DNA of 32,014 nucleotides from CAYMTN01 sp964393335 (GTDB lineage Bacteria > Chloroflexota > Anaerolineae > Aggregatilineales > Aggregatilineaceae): contig CAYMTN010000036.1 of NCBI GenBank assembly GCA_964393335.1, forward strand, positions 1-32,014, in the 5' to 3' direction. Of the stretch, positions 17,801 to 24,276 are shown one piece after another. Every line of letters starts with the position of its first letter. Within the stretch, counting starts at the first letter, position 1. The notes beneath the pieces are model-generated. The model made no database searches. It was not told the origin of the DNA and was given only the letters and a program-made list of their open reading frames with translations. The position numbers and the translations under genes were made by a program.

Positions 17801-19705
17801 ATGGGTAACTCCAGCGCAGTTGTGAAGGGAGTGTGGGTCGCGCTGCGCAACTACGCGTGGAGCGACTACTTCACGTGTTACTTCGAGCTGCCACCCGGCG
17901 CGCCGATGAAAACGTACAAAGTGCGCGGGATAACGAGCGTCCCCTGGTTGAACACGCGGCTCGAATTCTGGGTGTTGCCCTCGGACGATCTTCCGGCGGT
18001 GCAGATCGACAACGTCTCCGTGATCAATATTCCGGGCCTGACGCCGGTGGGTGTCGAGTGTGAATCACCGTTTGCCCCACCGGATACGAACCTGGTGCGT
18101 AACGGCGACTTCGCGTCGGGCGAGAGTGAGTGGAACTTCTGGGGCCAGATCACGCATTCGGTGGTGGCGGGCGTGCTGCAAGCCTACCGGGAAGTGACCA
18201 GCCCGCAGGGGGCGGCTGCCTTCCAGGATTTGGACTACGTCTTCCTGGCCGGTTCGCCAGTGGAAGTCACGCTCGATCTCGGCAATAGCAGCGCGGTATC
18301 GAAGGAGATATGGGTCACGCTGCGCAACCCGGATTGGTCGGAATACATGACCTGTTACTACAGCCTGCCGCCCAGTGCCCCCTCCGGCACGTATACTCTG
18401 GCGGGCACGACAGGCAGCGTGTGGGATGATGCCCGCCTGGAGATCACGGTGGGTCCGGCGGATGGTGTGGCGGCGATCACGATCGATAATGCGTCGGTGA
18501 CGTATAAGCCGGGCCTGTCGCCGGTTGGGACGGAATGCGGCATGTTAGCCGGGGCTGCGGGCGAGGCCCGACCTGCCGAACCGCCCGATCCGGAAGCCTC
18601 CCTGCTGCCGACGCCGACGCCCACTGTCGAACCGACGCCGGAAGACATCGTGGAAACCGTCGAGTCGGATGACGCCCGTGTGCTACAAACCGGCGAATGG
18701 ACCGCTCACGACACGGAGCTTGCCAGCGGCGGCGGGTACCTGTTCAGCAGTGGCAGCGCGGATGACACGCTGAGCCTGGACTTCAACGGCACGGCGGTGA
18801 CGATCATCTACGTGGGCCACCCGGCGCTCGGCACCTTCGCCGTCGAAGTGGACGGCGCGGTGATGCAGACCGTCGACAGTGCGACCGGGGACGCCGTCTT
18901 TGGCCTGGCGGTCGCGGTCAGCGGGCTGGACGCGGGCGCGCATACGGTGCGCATCGTACCGGTCAGCGGTACAGTCGCTATCGACGCGTTTGTGGTCGCA
19001 GAACTGGCGGAATCGCCGGTTGAGCCAACAGTCGAACCGACACCGACGCCGACCATCGAACCGACAGTCGAACCGACAGTCGAACCGACGGTCGCACCGA
19101 CCACACCCGCCGAGGCGCTCGAAACCATCGAGTCCGACGACGCGCGTGTGGTGCAGTCCGGCCTGTGGACGCTCACGGCTGGTGACCTCGCCAGCGGCGG
19201 CGCGTACCTGATCAATGGCGGTCCGGCGGATACGCTGGCGCTCGCCTTCACGGGTCCGCGCGTGGACGTGGTCTACGTCAAACACCCGGCGCTGGGCCTG
19301 TTCAGCATCGAGGTCGACGGCGCAGTGCTCTACACAGTAGACAGCGCGGGCGAGGCAGCTTTCGGGGCGACGGTGGCGCTCAACGGCCTGAGTGACGGCG
19401 TGCATACGCTGCGCATCGTGCCGGTGAGTGGTACGGTGGCCATCGATGCGTTCGTGGTCGAGCCGCAGGGCGAGGTGCCGGTCATCGTGCCGACGACTGA
19501 GCCGACGGAAATCGTACCGACGGCGATCGTACCGACGGCGACCCCGGTCGAGCCGGGCGAGACGCCGGAACCAACCACCCCGCCGGCTGCGACGCCGGTG
19601 CCGACCCAGGAGCCACCCACCGCGACGCCGGTCCCACCGACCGCGACGCCGACCGCTCCTCCGAGTGGCCCCAGCCGTCCCGGTACCGGGAGCGGTAACG
19701 GGTAA
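11858..19705 (+). CDS. giant secreted subtilisin-like (S8) protease with LRR, FN3 and repeat modules
   Basis: A 2615-residue exported serine protease. A signal peptide (cleavage near residue 31) is followed by an I9-type propeptide (about 78-170), then the S8 domain with D205 ('GVIDSGID'), H262 ('GHGTHVAGT'), oxyanion N381 ('AAAGNGSD') and S461 ('LDGTSMASP'), all intact. Next come an Fn3-like domain (about 545-610), a beta-rich region, DUF11 (about 970-1095), plant-type LRRs with an N-cap 'PCSWYGVSC' (about 1105-1385) and two FN3 domains (about 1400-1595). Four 160-residue modules (1599-2230) and two 115-residue modules separated by Thr-Pro linkers complete the chain. No LPXTG or PEP-CTERM sorting signal is visible at the end. 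GGGGAG precedes ATG by 6 bases. Likely role: surface or extracellular protein degradation. Confidence 0.93.
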   Translation: MSNWKTYKFALAAVVLVVSLSPLVNLGNGLAQGPGGPQRQPGESGLPTMPAPRPVSGRAADVIPPGADAETYRAQNTGPVNIIIQLDEEPAAAIMGGGDGSAQGVAAFREQIARVETAQNAVLSALSGQGIPYTVMGTTSRVLSSVIVRADASQLAAIQNLPGVKQAYVEHIGHYENSSSVPFVQTPAAWQAGYTGAGMRVGVIDSGIDYDHLDFGGNGNQTPEGSEYPSAKVAGGADFVGDSWVPNGPLSPDSDPYDQYGHGTHVAGTLAGYGVLSGVTYAGVYDNTTNFATMTVGPGVAPEAALYALKVGSTSDAVSESATILALDWAVDPDGDLNPSDHLDVVNMSLGGNFGDPDSAWSAAVDGAAQAGIVVVAAAGNGSDTYFIQSEPATADWAISVGASLDGIEADHLSGFSARGPQRATDSPSVGLKPDIVAPGADITSAARGTGGGAATLDGTSMASPLVAGGVTLLRQQHPTWSVAEIKALVMNTATHLLTSGSEYYDTGRVGSGRLDVSTAIDSDVIAYNTANPEIVGVSWGVQDATAVSNQLKTITLENKGTEDAELLVTFDRLADIPGVSFTVAPPSITVLAGSTATVNVTLNIDPAAMTPEPHTHGPTLLEQQYAEPRHWLSEESGLVHLARVSGPVPELIWVPVYAAVRPTSTLQSVADPIPVVGLTGSTAISMTGTEVNTGSNVPYDIISQVSAFDLVIESDNDLSSAAEGVYDSADIEYVGVTSDYNAVIDGGGTFSANGRVFFAISTYGEWNSLSDTTWFEVFIDSDQDGTFDYRIYNWNYGSAFGYTPSDSLVIIVEDLATSVQSLVPDFWVNYYPATETLSGGGSFSTGLDTAVLQNRVMFMGMWASAIGLSDEDADFDFYVRGRYTGSGDSVVIPPIETTETKSYDASKQGLDFSGGNPGAPMWDDRVGASVPVTWDWSIYQGSDPPCALLLHHHNINALRAEKVCFDPNITADVSVEKTTTSGSAYRGDTVVYDLTIHSAGPDAAGSVTVIDDLPDSLDYVSAVPSTGSCFETDGHVECSLGDFTSGQTETVTLTVTVQVAPAGPLDNTATVQFNGYDPDSNNNSSTATFTYLPRFCDPVTEIPLYECDALEAFYFATDGSHWTNKSGWVSTTTPCSWYGVSCAVGHVTNMDLSNNALAGTIPTVMEDLDNLITLDLGHNALTGPIPPEMADMDGLQYLYLYENQLNGSIPVQLTEMPGLLRLRLYSNQLTGGIPIEFGTMTGLAELDLGNNPLGGTIPAELSGLSTILTLKLNSAGLTGTIPLQVFSLTTLQTLDLSSNQLSGTIPPQIGDLTSLQSLTLGKNQLSDSIPTEIGNLVSLNTLKFQSNALAGDVPSSITNLVNLGYNQLDLGYDMLTPPSTVVRSFLNTKDPDWLLTQTIPPTGVYTSPVSTTSVKVTWSPIFYRADGGYYEVSYKLASGGTYAVGCTSVDKYANNCVVGGLEAATAYKFKVRTYTPAHGAQQNDLWSSYSAEAAGSTFTILVAPTGLSAVGVAGNQINLSWTDTNVDESGYAVERSLDGVTGWTEEGETGANATGYQDVGLFCEITYYYRVRAHRSVDDDYSPYSDVASAVTLECPTNLVRNPNFTSGEAEWNFFGEIWHQVTSEKVLKIFRQVSSPTGASVSQSLGYTPPPDASFEVNLDIGNTSNRPKEIWVTLRTPDWSDWFNCHFMMASNTPLTTVTMYGGTIAQWDDMVFELTPGPADGLAAIMVDNITVEYRDDLSITETICESSNLPPSSNLVLNGGFDTGTANWSFWGEIGHTWNPAGNLSFWRETPSPSGAALFQDLSYTTLENMPFEVTLDMTNDSDVTKDVWVTMRSPDWSGYFNCHFILLPHTPLAGYVLRGRSFSVWSGIRLELTPGPADSISGIRVDNISVKHDPGLVLYRTECLRTSVPPNEELIHNSDFSGDEYWGTWGDVETDQSGGIMNFWFNTEMTADGAVIFQDLNVQSTADKPFEVLMDMGNSSAVVKGVWVALRNYAWSDYFTCYFELPPGAPMKTYKVRGITSVPWLNTRLEFWVLPSDDLPAVQIDNVSVINIPGLTPVGVECESPFAPPDTNLVRNGDFASGESEWNFWGQITHSVVAGVLQAYREVTSPQGAAAFQDLDYVFLAGSPVEVTLDLGNSSAVSKEIWVTLRNPDWSEYMTCYYSLPPSAPSGTYTLAGTTGSVWDDARLEITVGPADGVAAITIDNASVTYKPGLSPVGTECGMLAGAAGEARPAEPPDPEASLLPTPTPTVEPTPEDIVETVESDDARVLQTGEWTAHDTELASGGGYLFSSGSADDTLSLDFNGTAVTIIYVGHPALGTFAVEVDGAVMQTVDSATGDAVFGLAVAVSGLDAGAHTVRIVPVSGTVAIDAFVVAELAESPVEPTVEPTPTPTIEPTVEPTVEPTVAPTTPAEALETIESDDARVVQSGLWTLTAGDLASGGAYLINGGPADTLALAFTGPRVDVVYVKHPALGLFSIEVDGAVLYTVDSAGEAAFGATVALNGLSDGVHTLRIVPVSGTVAIDAFVVEPQGEVPVIVPTTEPTEIVPTAIVPTATPVEPGETPEPTTPPAATPVPTQEPPTATPVPPTATPTAPPSGPSRPGTGSGNG
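16652..18545 (+). repeat. four tandem 160-residue modules within the protease gene
   Basis: Units begin at 16652, 17132, 17612 and 18089, with spacings of 480, 480 and 477 bases. Each opens 'NLV.N..F..G...W.FWG', has a central 'KEIWVTLR.PDWS' motif and 'CHF/CYY', and closes 'DN.[ST]V' then 'G....E[CT]'. Opening motif and length suggest a jelly-roll, carbohydrate-binding-like fold, but I do not recognise a specific CBM family. Units have diverged in DNA sequence, so the duplication is old or kept in frame by selection. Confidence 0.8.
18655..19475 (+). repeat. pair of C-terminal modules on Thr-Pro linkers
   Basis: Two related units of about 115 residues (about 18655-19015 and 19125-19475) open 'ESDDARV.Q[TS]G.WT' and close 'GTVAIDAFVV'. 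They are spaced by 'VEPTPTPTIEPTVEPT'-type linkers, and a third Thr/Pro-rich stretch forms the C-terminus. The layout is of rigid stalks holding globular beta domains. Confidence 0.75.
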
Positions 19706-19719
19706 CAGCTACGAACACA

Positions 19720-19752
19720 CCGCCCCGGTCATGGTTGGCCGGGGCGGTTTTA
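19720..19752. terminator. bidirectional terminator between convergent genes
   Basis: A perfect 9-bp stem CCGCCCCGG / CCGGGGCGG with a 10-base loop is followed by TTTTAG on the plus strand, 14 bases after the protease stop. The minus-strand radical SAM gene ends at its base (stop codon 19750-19752), so one hairpin can serve both transcripts. Confidence 0.85.
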
Positions 19753-21054
19753 GTTCCGCCTGCCGCAGCACTTTTTGTACTTCAGGCCGCTGCCGCACGG
19801 GCACGGATCGTTACGCCCGACCTTGGCAACCTGCTGCTGGCGAGCGGATTCGTCACGCGCCAGAGCGAGCATGATGTTGGCCGGAGCGCGGCCCGCGCGC
19901 AGTTCGGCTGCCATGAACCGCATAGGCCGGTCGATGTGGCGGAAAAACGCCTGGTAGCCTGCGCACAGGTAATTCAGCCCTGGCTCACCGTCCGGCGTGG
20001 TCAGCACGCGATTTTTCGGGCAGCCACCGTTGCACACGAAGCGCACATTACACGCGCGGCACAAACGCGGCAGCGTGTCGCGTTTGGCCTGCCCGAAGCG
20101 CTGCTGCTGCGCCGACGCGGCCAGCTCCGCCAGCGGCACGACGGTCATGTTGCCGAGCCGGTGCGCCGGTTCGACGTAATGATCGCACGAAAACACGTCG
20201 CCGTTGTGCTCCATCGCCAGCGCCGTGCCGCACGTTTTTTCAAACACGCACAGGCCGGGATGCTGCCCGCTCCATGCGGCCAGCGCCACGTCGAAAATCT
20301 GCACGTACACCCGCCCGACATCTCGCCGGACCCATTCATTGAAGATGGCGATCAAAAATTCGCCGTACTGCCCTCCGTTGACCGATCGCCCGGTGACGGC
20401 GGTCCCCTCCTGGTAGCCGGTGTCGTTGTCCCGCTCGACGATGGGGATAAACTGCATGAACTGCGCCCCGGCCTCGTCCCGCAAAAACCGGTAGACGTCC
20501 AGCGGGTGCCCGGCGTTCGCCGCGTGGACCGTCGCCAGCACGTTGAAGGCGACGCCGTGCCGCTTGAGCAGGTCCACGCCGTGTTTCACGCGGTCGCTGG
20601 TGGGTCTGCCGCTCTTGTCCACGCGGTAGGCGTCGTGCAGGGCGGGCGGTCCATCCAGGCTGATGCCGATCAAAAAGCCGTGTTCGCGGAAGAAGTCGCA
20701 CCAGTCGTCGTCCAGCGTGACGCCGTTGGTTTGCAGCGCGTTGTGAACCGTCATGCCTGGGCGGCGGTATTTCTCCTGCAAGCGGACCGCCAGCCGGAAG
20801 AAATCCAGCCCCATCAGGGTCGGCTCGCCGCCCTGCCACGCGAAGGTGACCTCTGGCACGCGCTGCGCGTCCATGTACTGGCGCGTGTAGGCGTCCAGCA
20901 GTGACTCGGACATCCGGAACGCGCTGCCGGGATACAGCGCTTCTTTAGCGAGAAAATAGCAGTAGCGGCAGTCCAGGTTGCAGATCGCGCCGCGCGGCTT
21001 GAGCATGACATGAAACGCAGGCGGGCCGGTGGGCGATGGCGTGTCAGGCGGCAT
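19750..21054 (-). CDS. radical SAM/SPASM protein (anaerobic sulfatase maturase-like) with C-terminal SEC-C motif
   Basis: A 434-residue cytoplasmic Fe-S enzyme. 'CNLDCRYC' (C25, C29, C32) binds the radical SAM cluster. 'FAWQGGEPTL' and 'ISLDGPPALHDAYR' match the anSME/SPASM group, and the cysteine-rich 'LCRACNVRFVCNGGCPKN' is the SPASM region for auxiliary clusters. The last 22 residues, 'RNDPCPCGSGLKYKKCCG', form a SEC-C zinc motif. Known anSMEs convert a Cys or Ser in sulfatases to formylglycine; other SPASM relatives modify peptides. No sulfatase gene lies in the window, so the target is unknown. RBS AAAGGA precedes ATG by 7 bases. It converges on the giant protease. Confidence 0.9.
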   Translation of the reverse strand: MPPDTPSPTGPPAFHVMLKPRGAICNLDCRYCYFLAKEALYPGSAFRMSESLLDAYTRQYMDAQRVPEVTFAWQGGEPTLMGLDFFRLAVRLQEKYRRPGMTVHNALQTNGVTLDDDWCDFFREHGFLIGISLDGPPALHDAYRVDKSGRPTSDRVKHGVDLLKRHGVAFNVLATVHAANAGHPLDVYRFLRDEAGAQFMQFIPIVERDNDTGYQEGTAVTGRSVNGGQYGEFLIAIFNEWVRRDVGRVYVQIFDVALAAWSGQHPGLCVFEKTCGTALAMEHNGDVFSCDHYVEPAHRLGNMTVVPLAELAASAQQQRFGQAKRDTLPRLCRACNVRFVCNGGCPKNRVLTTPDGEPGLNYLCAGYQAFFRHIDRPMRFMAAELRAGRAPANIMLALARDESARQQQVAKVGRNDPCPCGSGLKYKKCCGRRN

Positions 21055-21144
21055 GATGTGTCCTTTGGTGCCAGCGATGCAGTCAGTTACGATGATAGAT
21101 CAAGCGCCGTGATTCCGCATGTCGGCTGCGACGCCGGGCGCGGC

Positions 21145-21173
21145 TTTACCCGCGATCCAAGTTGTGTTATGCT
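21145..21173 (+). promoter_or_regulatory. probable promoter of the cyclic-nucleotide-binding gene
   Basis: TTTACC (21145-21150), 17 bases, TATGCT (21168-21173); the transcript would start near 21180, about 50 bases before the ATG. A similar block (GTTGTGTTA, then TATGCTGTGAG) lies before the membrane-protein gene at 23377. Confidence 0.5.
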
Positions 21174-21230
21174 GCGAGCACATCGTGGATGATCCGCGCG
21201 CCGGATACAGCAGAAAAAAGGAAACGGACC

Positions 21231-21701
21231 ATGATCACGCCTCAACAACTGGCCAACAGCCCGCTCTTCGAAGGATTGGCGGAAGACCAACTCGCGCTGT
21301 TTGTTCCCCTGGCCGAAGAAGTGAGCGTCTCCACCGGTCAGGCCCTGTTCCGGGCCGGGGAAACGGCGAGCCGCCTGTATATTTTGCTCGACGGCAAGGT
21401 CAGCGTGCAGGTGCACCCCACCGCGCTGACGCACCCGCTGACCATCGTGTCTCTGAGCACGGCGGGGCAGTTGGTCGGCTGGTCCGGCTTCATGCCGCCC
21501 AACTATTACACGGCGGACGCGGTGTGCCAGACGGACTCGCACCTCGTGGCGTTTGACGGGATAGCGTTTAACCGGGTTCTTGAGCAGAATCCGGCCCTGG
21601 GCCTGACCGTCATGCGCCGCATTGCCGGGGTGATCAGCCAGCGGCTGCGCCTGATGCAGAGTGTCGTGTTGAAGTCACTCTATCACTACGACGAACAGTA
21701 G
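21231..21701 (+). CDS. cyclic-nucleotide-binding (Crp-like) domain protein without DNA-binding domain
   Basis: A 156-residue cytoplasmic protein made of a single cNMP-binding beta-barrel domain: 'SPLFEGLAEDQLALFVPLAEE' region at 10-30, 'FRAGETASRLYILLDGKV' at 40-57, 'GQLVGWSGF' at about 79-87, then a C-terminal helix ending 'YHYDEQ'. Crp/Fnr regulators have a further helix-turn-helix of about 70 residues, absent here. The phosphate-binding cassette residues of true cAMP binders (GE...R.A) are not well conserved, so the ligand is uncertain. The start is ATG 21231 with an AAAAAAGGAAACGG ribosome site; an earlier in-frame start at 21162 lies inside the promoter. Two degenerate copies of its 3' part occur downstream (23148-23237 and 24141-24215). 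Confidence 0.85.
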   Translation: MITPQQLANSPLFEGLAEDQLALFVPLAEEVSVSTGQALFRAGETASRLYILLDGKVSVQVHPTALTHPLTIVSLSTAGQLVGWSGFMPPNYYTADAVCQTDSHLVAFDGIAFNRVLEQNPALGLTVMRRIAGVISQRLRLMQSVVLKSLYHYDEQ

Positions 21702-21806
21702 CGCCCCCGGCGGAACGATAAAAAAGCCTGTCATGGCGGCGCGAACGGTCATACTCGCTCGATGAGACGCCCGGCACCTGACACGTGCGGCTCACCGCTG
21801 ACCGGT

Positions 21807-23087
21807 TCAACCTGTTGCCGCGAGTGCCGCGTCCAACACCGGGTCACGTCCGGCGAACAAATCCTGCGCCGTGCTATTCACCAGGATGTCAGGTTCCAGC
21901 GCCGAGGCGTCATCCTCAACATAAACGAAATATTTCGTAGAATACGTCACCGTTAACCCGGTATTGGGCAGTTCCAGCGTTCCCGCCTCCCCGTAGTGAT
22001 TGGGCGGCTGGCCGGTTGGTTCGCCCACCAACAGCGCCGCCGTATCCCGCTGGAGTTGCGTCGCATTCAACACGGCTGAGGAATACACATCCGGCCCGAT
22101 CAACACGTAGAGGTGGCCGGGCTGGTTGATCGCCTTCCGTGTTTGGAGCGCCGTGATTAGCGGGTGCAACAGGCTCGAATCGCCGCCTGTGTTGCGCCGC
22201 AGATCGATGATCACACGCGTGATACCGCCCCCGTCGATCTCCGCCAGCACGTCCGCGATGAACTGATCGACCGGATACTGGGGATCAGAGGCACAGCGAT
22301 TGTAGGCCACGTACAGCGCGCCATCTGCCAGGCGTTCGAACCCATAATAGACGCGCGAATAATACCAGGGCACCGGCGGGTCGGTGACGTGCTCTGTCGC
22401 TACTACGTAGTCTGGCGGCGTGATCTGAAGCTGGCTTTCCAGGATGGCGGTCACGTTTTGGGTGATGGTCTCCCCGCTTTCGGTCTGAAAGGTAAATACA
22501 CCCTGCTCCTTCGTGGATAAAATCCCCAGACCGTAGAGAATATCTGCCACCGAGAGCAAAGCCCCGGTTTGTCTGCGCAGCCACTGGTCATTCTCGTGGG
22601 ATACGGCAGTGCTCAAACGCGCCCGGATCGTCTCCACCGGTATATCGTCAATGGCGACCAAACGCCCGCGCACACTCGCCGCATACGCACGGTCGGCTGC
22701 CACGACATACACGCCGTCGGGATAAACGGCCATCTGGATGGGGAACACGGCGTAATCCCCCATCGTCTGCCACGCCACCGTCGTATGTGAATCGCCAATC
22801 AGTGCGACGAGCTGCATCAGGCGCACCACGAATTCATCGTAGTTCAGCGCGGGAATAGCAGCGTCCAGATCGGATACCGCCGCCTCAAAATCCGCCTGGC
22901 TGACGGCGTGGAATGCATCGACGTGCCGCTGGGGGAGTTCGTTAGCCAGGAACGCGAGGTCCTCGCGCCAGGCGGCAGCCTGATCGGTTTGAGCGTGGGC
23001 GGAGAGACTGACCGCAGAGGAAGGCAGGGCCAGCACGGTCATGGTGATCACGATCCAAATCAGACTCAAACGCGACAGGGTTGTCAT
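21807..23087 (-). CDS. secreted S41-like peptidase
   Basis: A 426-residue exported protein of the S41 (C-terminal processing peptidase/tricorn-core) family. Signal peptide about 1-32 ('LSAHA' before the cut). 'LIGDSHTTV' (96-104) is the conserved N-terminal block, and about 110-155 may be a PDZ-like segment. 'RVIIDLRRNTGGDSSLL' (291-307) is the core strand-loop, and 'DVYSSAVLNA' (333-342) carries the probable nucleophile S336 or S337. 'GEPTGQPPNHYGE' follows. The canonical Lys partner is not obvious to me, so catalytic competence is likely but unproven. ATG 23087 and GTG 23090 are both usable with the GAGGAG site; I list ATG. It converges on the cyclic-nucleotide-binding gene, and a relic of that gene lies just upstream. 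Confidence 0.82.
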   Translation of the reverse strand: MTTLSRLSLIWIVITMTVLALPSSAVSLSAHAQTDQAAAWREDLAFLANELPQRHVDAFHAVSQADFEAAVSDLDAAIPALNYDEFVVRLMQLVALIGDSHTTVAWQTMGDYAVFPIQMAVYPDGVYVVAADRAYAASVRGRLVAIDDIPVETIRARLSTAVSHENDQWLRRQTGALLSVADILYGLGILSTKEQGVFTFQTESGETITQNVTAILESQLQITPPDYVVATEHVTDPPVPWYYSRVYYGFERLADGALYVAYNRCASDPQYPVDQFIADVLAEIDGGGITRVIIDLRRNTGGDSSLLHPLITALQTRKAINQPGHLYVLIGPDVYSSAVLNATQLQRDTAALLVGEPTGQPPNHYGEAGTLELPNTGLTVTYSTKYFVYVEDDASALEPDILVNSTAQDLFAGRDPVLDAALAATG

Positions 23088-23147
23088 CACAAAAAGCTCC
23101 TCTCACATCTACCGTGTAGATTGTTGGATTTGTCCAGGCTGCCGTGT

Positions 23148-23237
23148 AGTTAGTCGGCTGGTCCGGGTTTATGCTACCGGACTATTATACCGCAGAGTGT
23201 CGTGTTGAAGTCGCTCTATCACTGCGACGAACAGTGA
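23148..23237 (+). pseudogene. deleted relic of the cyclic-nucleotide-binding gene
   Basis: Bases 23148-23196 match 21469-21517 of the intact gene at 39 of 49 positions ('LVGWSGFM', then 'YYT'). Bases 23193-23235 match 21657-21699 at 41 of 43. About 140 bases between the two blocks are missing, with the junction at a short GCAGA/GCGGA identity, and the two halves are in different frames. There is no start codon or full domain. This is a broken remnant of a second copy, lying between the S41 gene and the membrane-protein gene. Confidence 0.8.
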
Positions 23238-23309
23238 TCCCGCGCGGCGCAGGGACCGAAAATCATTTTTCCTTTCCAGACTAAGTGTTTGACCTTTGAT
23301 CTGTAAGCG

Positions 23310-23339
23310 TTGTGTTACAATGAATTTTCATGCTATGCT
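23310..23339 (+). promoter_or_regulatory. possible promoter of the membrane-protein gene
   Basis: TTGTGT (23310-23315), 18 bases, TATGCT (23334-23339), 37 bases before the ATG. The -10 and the following GTGAG resemble the promoter at 21168, in line with descent from a duplicated upstream region. Confidence 0.35.
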
Positions 23340-23376
23340 GTGAGAGTGATGTCTTAAGCATAGATCGGAGGGGGAA

Positions 23377-24138
23377 ATGGCGCGAGAGCAACTGGAACGA
23401 GCACGCGATCTCATTAAAGCAAAGCGTTACGATGAAGCGCGAGCAATTCTTCAAAACATCGATCATCCGACGGCGCAAAAATGGCTGGAAAAATTGGACG
23501 AACTGGACTCACCATTTGAGGAAGTGGCCCCGTCGCGGCGATCCAAGAAGGCCAAAAAGGAACGTCGCGGGCCGGGCTGTCTGGGCATCGGCCTGAGTAT
23601 CGGATGTGTCGCGCCTGCTGCCTTTTGCGTTGGCCTGATCATCATCGCGGCGGTCGTGGCCGCCGTCATCCAGTCGAACAAAGAGAACGCGACGGAGAAG
23701 GCAGTCGAACGCAATGGCGGCCTGGGCACGTTTGAAGCGCCTATCCCGGCGGGCACGTGGGCCGACTTCAAGAACGGCGATGTTCGCGCGACGCGGATCG
23801 TCCGGCCAGCGAACACGATGGTCGAGGAGTTCAACCAATTCAACGCGGACGCGCCGCAGGGCGCTGATTACGTGCTCGTGTGGTTTGAGCTGACGTGCCA
23901 GATCGATATGTGCCATCCCAGCACGCTCGACATTCGGCTGATGGACGCCGCCGGCGGTGACTGGGGCGAGCCGTGGGTGTTGGTGCTCGACGACGATTTT
24001 GATCATAACGATGCCGTGCGCAACGGCACGATCCAGGGCTGGCAGGCGTTTGAGTTTCCAACAGGGGAACCGATTTCCACCATCAAGATCGAGTGGGGCA
24101 GCGAAACGCTTCACCTGGCCCCACCGACAGCGTCATGA
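23377..24138 (+). CDS. single-pass membrane protein of unknown function (DUF4352-like C-terminus)
   Basis: A 253-residue protein that I cannot name. Residues 1-45 form a short TPR-like helical pair ('ARDLIKAKRYDEARAIL'). 50-66 is strongly basic (RRSKKAKKERR), giving an N-in topology, and 68-98 is one long hydrophobic segment with several Cys and Gly. From about 118 an exported beta-rich domain follows ('GADYVLVWFELTCQ', 'LDIRLMDAAGGDW', 'FEFPTGEPISTIKIEW'), whose pattern resembles DUF4352/telobox-like sandwich domains; C174 and C179 could form a disulfide. The ribosome site is GGAGGGGGAA directly before ATG. The stop at 24136-24138 comes two bases before the second relic of the cyclic-nucleotide-binding gene. 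Confidence 0.8.
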   Translation: MAREQLERARDLIKAKRYDEARAILQNIDHPTAQKWLEKLDELDSPFEEVAPSRRSKKAKKERRGPGCLGIGLSIGCVAPAAFCVGLIIIAAVVAAVIQSNKENATEKAVERNGGLGTFEAPIPAGTWADFKNGDVRATRIVRPANTMVEEFNQFNADAPQGADYVLVWFELTCQIDMCHPSTLDIRLMDAAGGDWGEPWVLVLDDDFDHNDAVRNGTIQGWQAFEFPTGEPISTIKIEWGSETLHLAPPTAS

Positions 24139-24140
24139 AG

Positions 24141-24215
24141 CGGCTGCGCCTGACGCAGAGTGTCGCGTTGACGTCGCCCTATCACTACGACGAACAGCAG
24201 CGCCCCCCGGCGGAA
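24141..24215 (+). pseudogene. 3'-end relic of the cyclic-nucleotide-binding gene
   Basis: Seventy-five bases match the last 60 coding bases and 14 trailing bases of the intact gene (21642-21715) with six substitutions and one inserted C. The encoded tail 'RLRLTQSVALTSPYHYDEQ' is recognisable, but the native stop has become CAG. It directly follows the membrane-protein stop and runs into the tRNA terminator. Confidence 0.82.
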
Positions 24216-24253
24216 AAACAAAAAATCCTGCTGCGACCTTGTCGCGGCAGGAT
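24212..24253 (-). terminator. intrinsic terminator of tRNA-Pro
   Basis: On the minus strand an ATCCTGC ... GCAGGAT stem with inner GCGAC/GTCGC pairing is followed by TTTTTGTTTTT. It lies about 24 bases after the tRNA 3' end, a textbook intrinsic terminator. Confidence 0.88.
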
Positions 24254-24276
24254 CAGGGGAGAGAACGATGAATCTG

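Noticed and set aside
19021..19680. Short repeated units (GAACCGACAGTC and similar) suggesting a CRISPR or minisatellite array
   Set aside because: They are in-frame Thr-Pro-Glu-Val linker codons of the protease, without spacers or palindromic repeats.
11858..19705. Giant protease as substrate of the neighbouring sulfatase-maturase-like enzyme
   Set aside because: No C-x-P-x-R formylglycine motif was found in the protein; convergence and a shared terminator do not imply function.
21231..21701. Crp/Fnr transcription regulator
   Set aside because: The frame stops at 156 residues and there is no helix-turn-helix after the nucleotide-binding domain, nor in another frame just downstream.
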